This document shows positions 36,962 to 44,835 of a stretch of DNA of 64,000 bases, piece after piece. The first letter of the stretch is position 1. Each line of letters starts with the position of its first letter. The DNA lies in contig NZ_QGKM01000008.1 of the NCBI RefSeq assembly GCF_003172875.1, positions 86,703 to 150,702 of the forward strand, written 5' to 3'. A program made the translations under genes and the position numbers. The notes under the pieces were generated by a model. It was not told the origin of the DNA, made no database searches, and was given only the letters and a program-made list of their open reading frames with translations. The stretch comes from Leucothrix pacifica. Lineage in GTDB: Bacteria > Pseudomonadota > Gammaproteobacteria > Thiotrichales > Thiotrichaceae.

Positions 36962-38221
36962 ATGCTCAGCACCCATCAAAAGCAGATCTGCGCCGTGAAA
37001 TTACCTAACCCCGTTCACCGTCTACCGTTTATAGAGTTCATCACCCTCATGGCACTGACCACGTCGTTGGTCGCCCTGTCGATTGATGCCATGATTCCTG
37101 CACTACCGGATATCGGGCAGGCACTGAATGTTGAAGACAGCAATGACAATCAGCTGGTTATCGCGATGGTGTTTTTGGGCATGGCAGTCGGGCAAATATT
37201 CTTTGGTCCTTTTTCTGATAGCTACGGGCGCAAACCATCCCTCTATCTGAGTCTTGCGGTATTTGTTGTTGGTTGTTTATTATCAGCAACAGCAACGAAT
37301 TTTACCGTAATGTTGGTCGGTCGTTTACTGCAAGGGATTGGCGCGTCCGGCCCTCGCGTTGTTCCCATGGCACTGATTCGTGATGAATACGAAGGCCGTG
37401 GCATGGCGCGGATTATGTCATTGATTATGATGGTTTTTATTCTGGTGCCGATGCTTGCGCCTATGTTTGGACAGTTGATTGTGTACCTGTCGAACTGGCG
37501 TGGCATTTTTTATAGTTTCTTATTAATGGCGATGATGCTGTCACTGTGGTTTGCATTCCGTCAACCTGAAACGTTGGCACCGGAAAAGCGTAAACCATTC
37601 ACTTTAAAAGTCATTCTAAACGGCATCAAAGAAGTGCTAAAAACCCGTAAAGCATTCGGTTACACCTTGTCCGTCGGGGTGGCATCAGGGCCGTTTTTGG
37701 CCTACCTAAGTACCGCACAACCGATCTTAGAAGAGCAATACGGATTAGGCGCGACCTTTACAATTTACTTTGCGGTACTTGCGTTATCGATTGGTATTGC
37801 CTCCTTTGTAAACTCAAAAATGGTCATCAAATACGGCATGCGGTTTTTATCTCACTACGCACTGACCGTGATCATCGTAATCTCGGTGCTATTTTTACTC
37901 CTGATGTTTTTTATGAGGAGTGAGCCGCCGTTGATGTTCTTCATGGGTTATCTCATCATCACTTTATTTTCGATGGGGATAATCTTCGGCAATATGAATG
38001 CACTCGCGATGGAGCCATTAGGTCATATTGCCGGTTTAGGGGCGGCGGTTGTCGGTTCATTATCCACCTTGATTTCTGTGCCGATTGGGATTGTTATTGG
38101 GCAAGCCTACCAGCAATCCGTCATGCCTTTAGTGGTCGGATTTTTACTGTGTACACTGATTGCTCTGGCCTTGATGTTCTGGGCGGAAAAAGGCGCAACT
38201 GAGCCGGTTTCTGGCAGCTAA
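36962..38221 (+). CDS. Bcr/CflA-family multidrug efflux MFS transporter
   Basis: A 419-residue inner-membrane transporter with twelve helices. Signatures: SIDAMIPALPDIGQAL in helix 1, GQIFFGPFSDSYGRKP (motif A) and GRLLQGIGASGPRVVPMALIRD (motif C-like region), typical of Bcr/CflA drug-resistance antiporters. Substrate unknown. It is divergent from ppnN. Confidence 0.88.
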   Translation: MLSTHQKQICAVKLPNPVHRLPFIEFITLMALTTSLVALSIDAMIPALPDIGQALNVEDSNDNQLVIAMVFLGMAVGQIFFGPFSDSYGRKPSLYLSLAVFVVGCLLSATATNFTVMLVGRLLQGIGASGPRVVPMALIRDEYEGRGMARIMSLIMMVFILVPMLAPMFGQLIVYLSNWRGIFYSFLLMAMMLSLWFAFRQPETLAPEKRKPFTLKVILNGIKEVLKTRKAFGYTLSVGVASGPFLAYLSTAQPILEEQYGLGATFTIYFAVLALSIGIASFVNSKMVIKYGMRFLSHYALTVIIVISVLFLLLMFFMRSEPPLMFFMGYLIITLFSMGIIFGNMNALAMEPLGHIAGLGAAVVGSLSTLISVPIGIVIGQAYQQSVMPLVVGFLLCTLIALALMFWAEKGATEPVSGS

Positions 38222-38281
38222 TTATCTGTTGGATATAATGGTTTTTGGGTACACCTTAAAATAGTGATAGACTAGCGCCAC

Positions 38282-38369
38282 ACTCTCGGGGGGCCAAATG
38301 ACAGGCTGAGACGTTCATTAGAACAGACCCGTAGAACCTGACCCGGTTAGTACCGGCGTAGGGAAGAGT
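38282..38369 (+). promoter_or_regulatory. TPP riboswitch (THI element) controlling thiB
   Basis: The aptamer begins with P1 (ACTCT, paired with AGAGT at the end), followed by the conserved CGGGGGGCC, GGCTGAGA, GACCCGTAGAACCTGACCC and ACCGGCGTAGGGAAGA blocks of thiamine pyrophosphate riboswitches. Further on, CCCGAGA (38401-38407) can pair with TCTCGGG (38284-38290), in competition with P1, and a six-T run starts at 38413. Together these suggest a switch acting by transcription termination or alternative folding just before thiB. Confidence 0.93.
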
Positions 38370-38442
38370 TGCTGGTCTGTTACCACCTCCCTTTATCCTG
38401 CCCGAGACTACCTTTTTTGACCCCTGATTAAGGTATTTCATT

Positions 38443-39420
38443 ATGAAAAAATTAAGCCTGTTGCTCTCAACACTGGCACTGTGTGGCGCTACTCAAGCGT
38501 CCGACCTGACTGTTTACACTTACGATTCATTTAACTCCGAGTGGGGCCCTGGTCCTAAAATCGAGAAAGCATTCGAAGCGACTTGTGACTGCGATATGGA
38601 ATTTGTGGCTGTTGATGATGGCGTGAGCATTCTCAACCGTTTAAAAATTGAAGGCGAGAAGAGTAAGGCAGACATCATTTTAGGTATCGATGATGCTTTG
38701 ATCGAAGTAGCTCGCGAAACGGATTTAATCGCCGAGCATGGCCAAACACTGGAAGGCCTAAACGAAGAGCTAAAGTGGGATGATAAGCAATTCGTGCCCT
38801 TTGATTATGGTTATTTCTCCTTCGTTTACGATAGCACCAAAGTTGAAAAACCGGTCACTTCACTTAAAGAATTGGTTGAGTCTGACGCTAAGGTTTTATA
38901 CCAAGACCCTCGTACCAGCACACCGGGCCAAGGCTTAATGCTGTGGATGAAAAGCGTTTACGGCGATAAAGCGGATGAGGCATGGAAGCAAATGGCCAGC
39001 CACACCGTCACGGTGACAAAAGGCTGGTGGGAAGCATACAGCATGTTCCTGAAAGGCGAGTCTGACTACGTGTTGAGCTACAACACATCACCTGCTTATC
39101 ATGTGATTAATGAAGAGAAAACGCAGTACAAAGCGGCGTTGTTCTCAGAAGGTCATGTGGCGCAAGTTGAAGTGGCTGCTATGTTGAAAAGCAGTAAAAA
39201 TCAGGAATTAGCGAAGCAATTTTTGGGTTTCCTGACGTCAGAAGAAGCGCAGAAGATTTTGCCCGTCTCTAACTCCATGTTGCCAGTACGAGCTGGGGTT
39301 GAGTTGCCGGAGATTTTTGGCCAGCTGATCAAGCCTGAGCGTATTGGATTTACGCCGAAGGAAGTTGCTGAGAACCGTAAGGAATGGATCAAGGAGTGGC
39401 GTACGTCTGCCGCTAAGTAG
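38443..39420 (+). CDS. thiB: Thiamine ABC transporter substrate-binding protein
   Basis: Periplasmic protein that delivers thiamine and its phosphates to an ABC importer. The 325 residues include a signal peptide (MKKLSLLLSTLALCGATQAS). The mature start DLTVYTYDSFNSEWGPGP and later YQDPRTSTPGQGLMLWM and TKGWWEAYSMFLKGESD are hallmark ThiB/TbpA runs. The upstream TPP riboswitch confirms the role. The usual thiP and thiQ genes do not follow; a DNA ligase gene does, so the permease must be encoded elsewhere or lost. Confidence 0.93.
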   Translation: MKKLSLLLSTLALCGATQASDLTVYTYDSFNSEWGPGPKIEKAFEATCDCDMEFVAVDDGVSILNRLKIEGEKSKADIILGIDDALIEVARETDLIAEHGQTLEGLNEELKWDDKQFVPFDYGYFSFVYDSTKVEKPVTSLKELVESDAKVLYQDPRTSTPGQGLMLWMKSVYGDKADEAWKQMASHTVTVTKGWWEAYSMFLKGESDYVLSYNTSPAYHVINEEKTQYKAALFSEGHVAQVEVAAMLKSSKNQELAKQFLGFLTSEEAQKILPVSNSMLPVRAGVELPEIFGQLIKPERIGFTPKEVAENRKEWIKEWRTSAAK

Positions 39421-39433
39421 TATTGGTGGTCCC

Positions 39434-39516
39434 GTCCCGATAGCTGGTATTGATCTCACTTCGCCGACTCCTTTCAGTCGTAAGGTCTGCGTGATTTCAA
39501 TCCCAGCTATCGGGAC
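39434..39516. repeat. 83-base inverted-repeat element (REP/MITE-like)
   Basis: Two 26-base arms matching at 23 positions (GTCCCGATAGCTGG at the outer ends) enclose an inner hairpin CGACT/AGTCG (39465-39469, 39476-39480). It is too long and symmetrical for a simple terminator and has no T-run. It may be a dispersed palindromic element, or may serve as the end of the thiB transcript. Confidence 0.55.
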
Positions 39517-39552
39517 TGCTTCTGTGGGGGCTGAGAGGGGAGTTTTTAATGG

Positions 39553-39584
39553 CTTGGTTCTTGGTTCTTGGTTCTTGGTTCTTG
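39553..39584. repeat. Tandem heptamer repeat
   Basis: Four perfect copies of CTTGGTT followed by a partial fifth, in the gap between thiB and the ligase gene. Confidence 0.85.
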
Positions 39585-39676
39585 AGTTTGATGCTTATGA
39601 GTATGCTTTTATCGTTTTGCTGCTTATTGTCGTGAGTTAATCTCTGATTTAGTGTGTTTCTGGCATGCTCCTCGGC

Positions 39677-40561
39677 ATGAAAAATAATATTAATAATGTC
39701 GTTCTGGCGCTCAGTGTTTCATTGTGTTGTATTTCTCCTCAGGTCTTTGCAAAGACGTCTGAAGCTATCGCGCCGGATTTGGTGCTCGCTAAGGTTTATA
39801 AGAAACGCTCGGATATTTCGCGTTATTGGGTCAGCGAGAAGCTCGATGGTGTGCGTGCTTACTGGAACGGTGAGCAGTTTATTTCCCGACAAGGTAATGT
39901 GTTCCATGCACCGGCTTGGTTTACCGAGGGCCTTCCAACGCAGCCACTGGATGGTGAGTTGTGGATTGCGCGGGATAGTTTTGAGCAATTGCTGAGTACG
40001 GTCAGTAAAAATGATCCGGTCGATGAGGAGTGGCAAAAGGTCAGCTATAGGATCTTTGAATTGCCGGATGCCTCTGGCACATTTTCACAGCGTATTCAGC
40101 AAATGAAAGCTTTGATTGATGAGGTCAGTAGTCCACGCCTAAAGCTCGTTGAGCAATATCGCGTGCCATCTCATAAAGCGTTAATGGCAAGGCTGGATGA
40201 GGTTGTAAGTGCTGGTGCTGAGGGCTTAATGCTTCACCATGAAAGCGCACCTTATCGCACGGGTCGTAGCAGTGATTTATTGAAGGTGAAACGCTTTGAC
40301 GATGCTGAAGCACGAGTCATAAAACACCTGCCGGGTAAAGGTAAATACGCGGGAATGATGGGCGCTTTATTACTGGAAACACCAGATGGTATTCGGTTTC
40401 GGATTGGCTCAGGCTTTAGTGATGAAGAGCGCCGAAGCCCGCCAGAAATCGGGGCTTCGGTGACTTACAAATACTATGGAAAGACTAAGAAGGGTAAACC
40501 TCGCTTCGCCAGTTTTCTTCGGGTCAGGCAGTCGGTGCTTGAGCAGGCAAAGCTTCAATAA
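39677..40561 (+). CDS. Periplasmic ATP-dependent DNA ligase (Lig E type)
   Basis: Minimal ATP-dependent DNA ligase of 294 residues with a signal peptide (ALSVSLCCISPQVFA), the mark of the exported Lig E group of gamma- and betaproteobacteria. Motif I EKLDGVRAYW supplies the adenylated Lys. Motif III is in LDGELWIA, motif IV in AEGLMLHH and motif V in LLKVKRF, followed by an OB domain with KYAGMMGALLLE. No DNA-binding domain is fused. A role in extracellular DNA handling or competence has been proposed for the group. The start at MKNNIN gives a better signal peptide than the ATG 12 bases earlier. Confidence 0.9.
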   Translation: MKNNINNVVLALSVSLCCISPQVFAKTSEAIAPDLVLAKVYKKRSDISRYWVSEKLDGVRAYWNGEQFISRQGNVFHAPAWFTEGLPTQPLDGELWIARDSFEQLLSTVSKNDPVDEEWQKVSYRIFELPDASGTFSQRIQQMKALIDEVSSPRLKLVEQYRVPSHKALMARLDEVVSAGAEGLMLHHESAPYRTGRSSDLLKVKRFDDAEARVIKHLPGKGKYAGMMGALLLETPDGIRFRIGSGFSDEERRSPPEIGASVTYKYYGKTKKGKPRFASFLRVRQSVLEQAKLQ

Positions 40562-40637
40562 TATCTTCAGGTTCTGGGTGTATTCGATAACCTGCGTCTA
40601 CAGAACGATATATCACCAAACCATCGCTCCTACGCAA

Positions 40638-40672
40638 ACTGCCGGTAAGTATTTCAAACGCATACCGGCAGT
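40638..40672. terminator. Hairpin between convergent ligase and AhpD-like genes
   Basis: A perfect 10-bp stem ACTGCCGGTA/TACCGGCAGT with weak T-runs on both sides. Confidence 0.5.
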
Positions 40673-40699
40673 GTGTCGATCTTTAAATAGCGACGGCTA

Positions 40700-41248
40700 T
40701 TACTTCTTCCATGCAAATTTTTCAAACACAGCGTCAACCGGAATCTCAGCAATGTGGTTTACGTAGTTGCTCATGACTTTTTGCGACAATCCCAGCACGA
40801 TTTCCAGCAACTGACGCTCGCCATAGCCTGCATCGTAAAAGGTCTTAACCTCTGCATCAGTCAAGTTGCCACGGCTACGAACCATCGCCAAAGTAGTGTC
40901 ATAAAGTGTCTGCAATTTCGGTGTTGGCATTGGCTCGCTGTTTCTTAAAGCTTCAGTTAGCGCTGGGTCAACCTTCATCATGTTTGCAATGCCAGTATGT
41001 GCTGGTACACAGTAATGACACTCGTGCTCAACGTTGATGGTCTGCCATACAACTGTCAGCTCTTCATTATCAAACGATGAATTTACAAATAACTCATGCA
41101 GCTTTTGGTAGCCTTCCAACAAACCAGGTGCGCTTGCCATGACGCCATGCAGGCCAGGAATTCGACCATTGGCTTTGAATGACTTTTCCAAAAACTCTTT
41201 GCTCTCAGCGGGTGAAGTGTCTAAATCGTGAATGGTTAAAGTAGTCAT
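40700..41248 (-). CDS. Carboxymuconolactone decarboxylase / AhpD-like alkylhydroperoxidase family protein
   Basis: A 182-residue all-helical protein with the redox motif CHYC followed by VPAHTGIA, as in AhpD-like peroxidase-related proteins. It probably reduces peroxides or acts in thiol redox chemistry. Its promoter shares twin TetR operators and the same -35/-10 layout with the membrane protein/DsbA-like operon 2 kb away. It is divergent from the tetR gene, so it appears to be a member of that regulon, perhaps responding to an electrophile. Confidence 0.85.
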   Translation of the reverse strand: MTTLTIHDLDTSPAESKEFLEKSFKANGRIPGLHGVMASAPGLLEGYQKLHELFVNSSFDNEELTVVWQTINVEHECHYCVPAHTGIANMMKVDPALTEALRNSEPMPTPKLQTLYDTTLAMVRSRGNLTDAEVKTFYDAGYGERQLLEIVLGLSQKVMSNYVNHIAEIPVDAVFEKFAWKK

Positions 41249-41324
41249 AATGTCTCTCCAAGTGTTTATTAGGATGCTCCCCAGAGGGGAAAATTAATGT
41301 TCAGTGGGGTGACTATAACTAGAC

Positions 41325-41363
41325 TTGAACGATTGTTCAATATATATTTGAGTAATTGTTCAA
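41325..41363. promoter_or_regulatory. Twin TetR operators in the tetR / AhpD-like divergent promoter
   Basis: TTGAACGATTGTTCAA (41325-41340) and TTGAGTAATTGTTCAA (41348-41363), start-to-start 23 bases. On the minus strand TTGAAC-17-TATAGT forms a promoter for the AhpD-like gene whose -35 box lies inside the first operator. Confidence 0.8.
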
Positions 41364-41384
41364 GTACAGAAAAAGGGGCCCGTT

Positions 41385-41969
41385 ATGGCCAATACCGTTA
41401 AGTACGACCGTCAGGATGTGATCCAAAAAGCGACTGACTTATTCTGGGAGAAAGGCTTTCACGCAACATCAATGCGTAATCTGCAGGAAGCAATCGACAT
41501 GCGACCCGGTAGTATTTACGCGAGTTTTGGCAGTAAAGAAGGCTTGTTCAAAGAGACTTTGCAGTATTACGCCGATGACAGTTTGGCGTTGTTAAAGTCG
41601 TATGCTGAAGATAATGACTCACCACTTGAAGCATTGCGTGAGTTTTTAACGAGTGTGGTGATTAATCAAAAACAGGCACCGAGTAATATGTGCATGTTAG
41701 TAAAAACCATCTCAGAACTGACAGACGACAATGCAGAGCTACTCGCAGATGCGAAGCAGTTGTTAAGCGGAGTGGAAGTTGAGTTTGCTGAGCTGTTTAC
41801 GCAAGCGCAGGCTAAAGGTGAATTGGATAGCGCTAAAGATCCTAAGCGTTTGGCTAGCTTGCTACAAATGCAGCTGATGGGCCTCCGTGCTTATGCGCGT
41901 GCAAATGAAGGCTCAGACCAAGAGATAAAAGCACTAACGGACGATGCTTTTGCCTCATTGGTCAGATGA
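41385..41969 (+). CDS. TetR/AcrR-family repressor
   Basis: A 194-residue repressor. The N-terminal helix-turn-helix is VIQKATDLFWEKGFHATSMRNLQ with GSIYASFGSKEGLF, typical of the family. The C-terminal part is a helical ligand domain. The gene starts 22 bases after twin palindromes, so it should repress itself. The same pair of sites at 43143-43181 marks a second target operon. The effector is unknown; redox targets suggest an oxidant or reactive aldehyde or quinone. Confidence 0.9.
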   Translation: MANTVKYDRQDVIQKATDLFWEKGFHATSMRNLQEAIDMRPGSIYASFGSKEGLFKETLQYYADDSLALLKSYAEDNDSPLEALREFLTSVVINQKQAPSNMCMLVKTISELTDDNAELLADAKQLLSGVEVEFAELFTQAQAKGELDSAKDPKRLASLLQMQLMGLRAYARANEGSDQEIKALTDDAFASLVR

Positions 41970-42017
41970 CTGGTAAAGAATTTGCGCTCGTATCATTAGA
42001 CCTGCTTATTAAAGCAA

Positions 42018-42518
42018 CTATGCGGGTTGGCTCGCTTTGTCAGCTGCTAGCATTTCAGTCAGCACCTGCTTATAAACTTCAACCGCCTCAGCAAGTACCT
42101 CACGATTAGAAATATCTTTTCCGTCAGTAAAGTAGGCATCAAACAGGCGCATTTTTAGCTCAGTCTGTTTGCCCGATGCTTTAGCATATTCCAGCAGCAT
42201 GTGTGCATCTCGCGTATTGACGATCCGCATGTCATCAAAGAAATCAAAGGTGAAGTCCATCTCAGCACCCAGTCGTGCGATGTTATCGGCATTACCTTTT
42301 GCTTCAGCGGTTGATGTACCGTATTTACGCACAATGTGCTCGGTGATATTTTCACCTTCAGGAGGCATGTCAGGATTCAGTTCAAAAGGCTGCCATGTGA
42401 TGTCAATCTGATCTTGAACGCCAAGCTCATCAATTGCTTGTTGTAAGCGTTTATAACCAATAATGCACCACGGACAAACGACATCCGAAACGAAATCTAG
42501 CTTGAGGGTTGTGGTCAT
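42018..42518 (-). CDS. DsbA-family (FrnE-like) oxidoreductase, short form
   Basis: Thioredoxin-fold protein of 166 residues. The N-terminal half is canonical: LDFVSDVVCPWCIIGYKRL with the CPWC active site, then FELNPDMPPEG and NTRDAHMLLEYAKASGK. FrnE relatives have about 215 residues and carry a cis-Pro block (GVPxFxxxxxxxxxGAQP) near the end. Here the chain runs from SNREVLAEAVEVYKQ directly to VLTEMLAADKASQPA, so about 50 residues with the cis-Pro appear to be missing in frame. Activity is uncertain. It overlaps the preceding membrane protein gene by four bases. Confidence 0.8.
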   Translation of the reverse strand: MTTTLKLDFVSDVVCPWCIIGYKRLQQAIDELGVQDQIDITWQPFELNPDMPPEGENITEHIVRKYGTSTAEAKGNADNIARLGAEMDFTFDFFDDMRIVNTRDAHMLLEYAKASGKQTELKMRLFDAYFTDGKDISNREVLAEAVEVYKQVLTEMLAADKASQPA

Positions 42519-43102
42519 ACGACGTCCTTTTTAGTTGAGTGCTGTTTGTAGAAATACAGTGCAATAGTAATGGCAGCGAAAAATACCAGATGTAGCACAA
42601 ACTTAATATCTAAGCTGAAATTTAAACTGGGTAACTGGTCGATCTGAAGCTGTTGAAATGAAACCAGCTGCACAATCATTGCATTCGCAGGAGGCGCTAT
42701 CACTGTTGTTAGCCATGAAAACGCCAGCGTAAACAGTGTGATAATCCACACTTTGGATGTTTTCAAAATAACGATACCACTTAATACACCGTAAAAAATT
42801 GACACTGCTAAATGAGCCGCCCATGCAATTGTGAGAGCAGGGGTGCTGCTCCAATGGCCGAGTTGTTGATATGCAGCAGTATGTCGACTGGTTAATGTAT
42901 CCATACCAAACCACGGCTGTACTACGATAAATATGATTCCCATAACCACACCGAATAATGCCGCCATGATCAGTACTTGTGTGCGGAATGTACTTTTGGG
43001 TTCGCTAAATGTTGTTGCGTTAGTCACGCCAATATCAGTAATTAAGTTTAGCTCCTTTGTAGGTTGCAGTGAGCGTGATACTGGTATTTCAGTAGTGCTC
43101 AT
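42515..43102 (-). CDS. Four-helix membrane protein of unknown function in the TetR regulon
   Basis: A 195-residue protein with a cytosolic N-terminal tail (about 45 residues) and four hydrophobic helices: VLIMAALFGVVMGIIFIVV, LTIAWAAHLAVSIFYGVLSG, VWIITLFTLAFSWLTTVIA and FVLHLVFFAAITIALYFY. No family is recognised. It is the first gene of an operon with the DsbA-like gene. Its promoter carries the same twin TetR operators and the same TTGAAC-17-TATAGT promoter as the AhpD-like gene. Confidence 0.8.
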   Translation of the reverse strand: MSTTEIPVSRSLQPTKELNLITDIGVTNATTFSEPKSTFRTQVLIMAALFGVVMGIIFIVVQPWFGMDTLTSRHTAAYQQLGHWSSTPALTIAWAAHLAVSIFYGVLSGIVILKTSKVWIITLFTLAFSWLTTVIAPPANAMIVQLVSFQQLQIDQLPSLNFSLDIKFVLHLVFFAAITIALYFYKQHSTKKDVV

Positions 43103-43142
43103 GTGAGTTAGTGGATGTTTTGTGGGGAGACTATAATCATGA

Positions 43143-43181
43143 ATGAACGATTGTTCAAATTAATATTGAGTAATTGTTCAA
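43143..43181. promoter_or_regulatory. Twin TetR operators at the second target operon
   Basis: ATGAACGATTGTTCAA (43143-43158) and TTGAGTAATTGTTCAA (43166-43181), again 23 bases start-to-start. They overlap the minus-strand promoter TTGAAC-17-TATAGT of the membrane protein gene. Confidence 0.8.
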
Positions 43182-43268
43182 TATTAATTTATAGGAATGA
43201 AATTAGTCAGTATTTCGATTTTGCCAACACTTGGGTTAATTAGATCAGCTATTTTGTGATATCTAAAT

Positions 43269-43510
43269 CCTAATGAGGCGGCTAGTTCGCGCAAGTCCAT
43301 TTTCTCAATAATTTGTACGTCCAATGGCTGGCTTCTTCACATTCATAATGTGCATCAGTCAGTTGCTAGCTTGTTTGAACGTGCAATCACAAGACGCAAG
43401 TAGTCTTGCTTCTTCATCTTCGCTTCAAAACCGTTACATTGGGGTACAACACCTACGATGTACTTACCGATATCGTGAATGTCACCCTTATTTGTACTTG
43501 CGTGACTGGT
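43269..43510 (-). pseudogene. Decayed fragment of a second metH (cobalamin-dependent methionine synthase)
   Basis: Minus-strand translation in three pieces matches MetH: STNKGDIHDIGKYIVGVV (the B12-binding DxHxxG region, 43431-43510), FEAKMKKQDYLRLVIARS (43357-43430) and VQIIEKMDLRELAASLG (43269-43322). In the intact metH at 44836-48525 the same segments are separated by hundreds of bases. They are joined here by deletions, with a TGA replacing a Trp codon and a frameshift. The DNA differs clearly from the intact gene, so this is an old or foreign copy rather than a fresh duplication. Confidence 0.85.
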
Positions 43511-43532
43511 AATATCATTGTTATCATATTAA

Positions 43533-43546
43533 ATATGAATTCATAT
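43533..43546. promoter_or_regulatory. Palindrome before the toxin-antitoxin pair
   Basis: Perfect 14-base palindrome ATATGAATTCATAT, 14 bases before the antitoxin ATG; a likely autoregulatory operator. Confidence 0.5.
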
Positions 43547-43560
43547 ATGAGAGTAAAGTG

Positions 43561-43824
43561 ATGCAGAGTGTTTCCGTTTCCGAAATCCAGCGTAACCTGC
43601 AAAACCTCAATGATTTTGATGTTCTCGAAATCGTTGATAAAAAAAGAAATGTTGTGAAAGGTTATTTTCTTGATGGTCGATATAAAGCACTAATTGATGA
43701 GTTGCTAAAAAAACGTGCGACTAATCGTAAAAACCTTATGGGTTTGATTGGCAGCGTGAGTAGCCAAGAGCCGGATCAAACTGTCGATCAACTACGTGAC
43801 GAGCATCTATCAAAATATGAATAA
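43561..43824 (+). CDS. Antitoxin of a type II PIN-domain toxin-antitoxin module
   Basis: An 87-residue protein beginning MQSVSVSEIQRNLQNLNDFD, with a Phd/YefM-like N-terminal DNA-binding fold and an extended charged C-terminus that would wrap the toxin. It overlaps the toxin gene by eight bases. The assignment rests mainly on size, the N-terminal pattern and the following PIN gene. Confidence 0.75.
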   Translation: MQSVSVSEIQRNLQNLNDFDVLEIVDKKRNVVKGYFLDGRYKALIDELLKKRATNRKNLMGLIGSVSSQEPDQTVDQLRDEHLSKYE

Positions 43825-44242
43825 GTATTTTCTGGATACCAATTTTTTTCTTGATGTGGCAGACAGTAAACGCGAGCGTCATCCTTTAGCGGCAGATTGC
43901 TTTCGACGATTACTAGAGCAAGAAAGCAGGTTGTTTACTAGCAGTGATATTCTCACCACTGTTGCCTATTTCGTTCAAAAACATGAAAACTTAGCACAAT
44001 GCTTGAATGTCATGGATATGATCGCTAACGAAGTCGAAATTGTATGTGCTAGTAACGGTGATTTTCTAAAACTTAACCTCATTCTGCAGGGTGGGAATAG
44101 TAATAATGATTATGAGGATGCACTACAGCTTTATCTTGCAGATAAATCCGACTGTGATTATCTGATTACTAGCGATAACAAGTTCTGCGAACACTTGCGT
44201 GAAGCGTTTACGCTAAAGGTAATTGGTTTGAGTGATGTGTGA
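43817..44242 (+). CDS. PIN-domain ribonuclease toxin
   Basis: A 141-residue PIN-domain protein, predicted Mg-dependent RNase, typically held inactive by its antitoxin. Acidic residues sit in the usual places: LDTNFFLD at the start, NDYEDALQ in the middle and YLITSDNKF near the end. The chosen ATG overlaps the antitoxin stop; a GTG seven codons earlier is also in frame. The module lies in a decayed stretch between a metH remnant and a broken gene, consistent with acquired DNA. Confidence 0.85.
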   Translation: MNKYFLDTNFFLDVADSKRERHPLAADCFRRLLEQESRLFTSSDILTTVAYFVQKHENLAQCLNVMDMIANEVEIVCASNGDFLKLNLILQGGNSNNDYEDALQLYLADKSDCDYLITSDNKFCEHLREAFTLKVIGLSDV

Positions 44243-44347
44243 ATATAATATCGGATTGCGCCTAGTAACATTTTTGTGAATGTGAAATTGATTATATTTC
44301 AATTGTTTAGTGTTTTCTCGGTAGTTCGTACCTAATGTAAGTACTGA

Positions 44348-44767
44348 GTAAAGTGTATAAGCAATCACTACAATTTAGATGCCATCATTTCAGTGGGGTA
44401 TCACTTAGAAAGCCTTGGCATCAAAATCGCTTTCTCAACTTTCAGAGGTGCCGATTGGAGATAAGGTGATTTCTCTAGAGATATTGATACAGTTCTAGGT
44501 TTCTTAACAGCTGAAGAAGATGAGGAGAGGCATCATTATGGCGGCTTACTCGTCTCAGGATCATGTAGTGAATTGATTGCACACTCAATAGCGAATAATG
44601 ATATTGAGAATAGTAGAGAGGCGTACAATTTAATTAGTAAGTCATGGGAAAAACAATATATACCCGCTAAGTTCTTTGCAGTTGCGCTGTATTCTCTGTT
44701 TTATCTTTCGATGCTAATAGTCTTAGTTCAAAATATTTACTTTGTCGTTACATATTTGCTGACATGA
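44348..44767 (+). pseudogene. Broken gene with a RhuM-like fragment and a C-terminal membrane helix
   Basis: One frame reads SNHYNLDAIISVGYHLESLG (about 44360-44420), which matches the YNLDxIISVGYRVxS block of RhuM/virulence-protein homologues. The frame then hits TAA at 44462 and continues open through FLTAEEDEERHHYGGLLVSG to AKFFAVALYSLFYLSMLIVLV, a membrane helix. No ATG start is present. The second half is unlike RhuM, so two remnants may be joined. The rest of the 44243-44835 gap shows no gene. Confidence 0.45.
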
Positions 44768-44772
44768 TTGGT

Positions 44773-44817
44773 ATTTATACCTGCGAGTTTAAAAGATTTA
44801 AAAACGCAGGTATAAAT
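44773..44817. terminator. Long inverted repeat after metH
   Basis: Perfect 13-base arms ATTTATACCTGCG / CGCAGGTATAAAT around a 19-base A/T-rich loop, 18 bases past the metH stop. A plausible terminator for metH, though the T-run is short. Confidence 0.5.
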
Positions 44818-44835
44818 TTAGTACCAAGCTAAGAA

